5,890 bases of DNA from Chloroflexota bacterium (GTDB taxonomy: Bacteria; Chloroflexota; Dehalococcoidia; DSTF01; RBG-16-68-14), in NCBI GenBank assembly GCA_022561355.1, contig JADFRJ010000159.1:1-5890 (forward strand), in the 5' to 3' direction. Below the pieces are notes generated by a model. The model was not told the origin of the DNA. It did not search any database and saw nothing but the letters and a program-made list of their open reading frames with translations. The translations under genes were made by a program, and so were the position numbers. This document shows, one piece after another, positions 5,761 to 5,890 of this stretch (positions are counted from its first letter, which is position 1; each line of letters starts with the position of its first letter).

Positions 5761-5802
5761 AGCAGAACCGAAGGTTCTGCAAAGCTGACCCGCAGGTCAG
5801 CC
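5761..5802 (-). repeat. Double-hairpin element, copy 2
   Basis: On the plus strand GCAGAACC-GAA-GGTTCTGC (5762-5780, perfect 8-bp stem, 3-nt loop) is followed by AAA and then GCTGACC-CGCA-GGTCAGC (5784-5801, perfect 7-bp stem, 4-nt loop). It aligns without gaps to copy 1 (383-424): 29 of 42 bases match, and 8 of the 13 differences form four compensatory pair changes. On the minus strand the second stem contains the TGA stop (5799-5797) of the upstream partial gene. Transcribed on that strand, the element lies between that gene and the start at 5745. No T-run follows. Confidence 0.85.
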
Positions 5803-5890
5803 CCACACATCCGCGCGCATCAGGTCTTCGTACGTCTCGCGACGGCGCACCAGCCGCGCGTTGCCATCGCGCACCAGCACGCACGCCGGC
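5797..5890 (-). CDS. 3' end of an unidentified gene, truncated by window edge
   Basis: Read on the minus strand from 5889, the last 30 codons end at TGA 5799-5797, with visible residues such as ACVLVRDGNARLVRRRETYE and the end DLMRADVWG. I do not recognise the family. Coding is supported by codon use like the neighbours, by G/C-rich third positions and by the stop falling at the border of the double-hairpin element. It would be the first visible gene of the minus-strand run and is in the same frame as the gene starting at 5745. With 30 residues, function cannot be inferred. Confidence 0.5.
   Translation of the reverse strand, partial: PACVLVRDGNARLVRRRETYEDLMRADVWG

Noticed and set aside
5745..5799. 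The TGA at 5799-5797 as a selenocysteine codon, giving a read-through fusion with the gene at 5745, with the hairpins acting as a SECIS
   Set aside because: The frame is open from the partial gene through to 5745, and a UGSC-like family lies downstream, so this was tempting. But the TGA lies in a short stem only 3 nt from its loop, too close for a bacterial SECIS. The same element occurs at a TAG stop in copy 1, which indicates a repeat placed at stops, and the UGSC-like motif itself uses ordinary TGC codons.
1..5890. CRISPR array, tRNA, rRNA, insertion sequence or phage genes
   Set aside because: No regularly spaced direct repeats, tRNA-like cloverleaf, rRNA stretch, transposase or phage motif was found on either strand.

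Overview
The window is GC-rich and tightly packed. One partial gene lies on the plus strand; everything else runs on the minus strand. The holB-yaaT pair, the Thr/Pro-rich secreted protein and the high GC suggest an uncultured member of Chloroflexota or a nearby Gram-positive-like lineage. This is an inference from gene content and composition; no rRNA or other marker is present.

Layout from left to right: (1) the 3' part of a DinB-superfamily gene (plus strand, ends 370); (2) a 52-bp gap between convergent genes that holds a double-hairpin element; (3) a complete family-1 glycoside hydrolase (minus, 423-1781); (4) a 123-bp gap; (5) a secreted, C-terminally anchored Thr/Pro/Cys-repeat protein (minus, 1911-2810) with a near-consensus sigma70 promoter (TTGACA-16-TATACT) and a hairpin-rich leader of about 100 nt; (6) a PSP1/YaaT (RicT) protein with an Arg/Gly-rich tail (minus, 2966-4114 or 4120); (7) the DNA polymerase III delta' subunit holB (minus, 4149-5198); (8) a gene with one apparent frameshift (minus, 5195-5745) whose rejoined product has a UGSC-like CxxGSxC motif followed by a segment resembling the Obg C-terminal (OCT) domain; (9) a second copy of the double-hairpin element; (10) the 3' end of an unidentified minus-strand gene (ends 5797).

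Items 8, 7 and 6 look like one transcription unit. The item 8 gene overlaps holB by ATGA. The holB stop codon touches a Shine-Dalgarno sequence that serves yaaT across a perfect 7-bp hairpin. Pairing of holB with yaaT is a known bacterial arrangement, joining the clamp loader to the RicT protein that works with RNase Y in Bacillus.

The most notable signal is the double-hairpin element, present at 383-424 and 5761-5802. The copies share layout and orientation, and each sits against or over the stop codon of a minus-strand gene. They differ by four compensatory base-pair changes, which is strong evidence for selection on structure. Next in interest are the UGSC/OCT-like frameshifted gene, the SD-hairpin-start arrangement at holB/yaaT and the mutually exclusive hairpins in the surface-protein leader.
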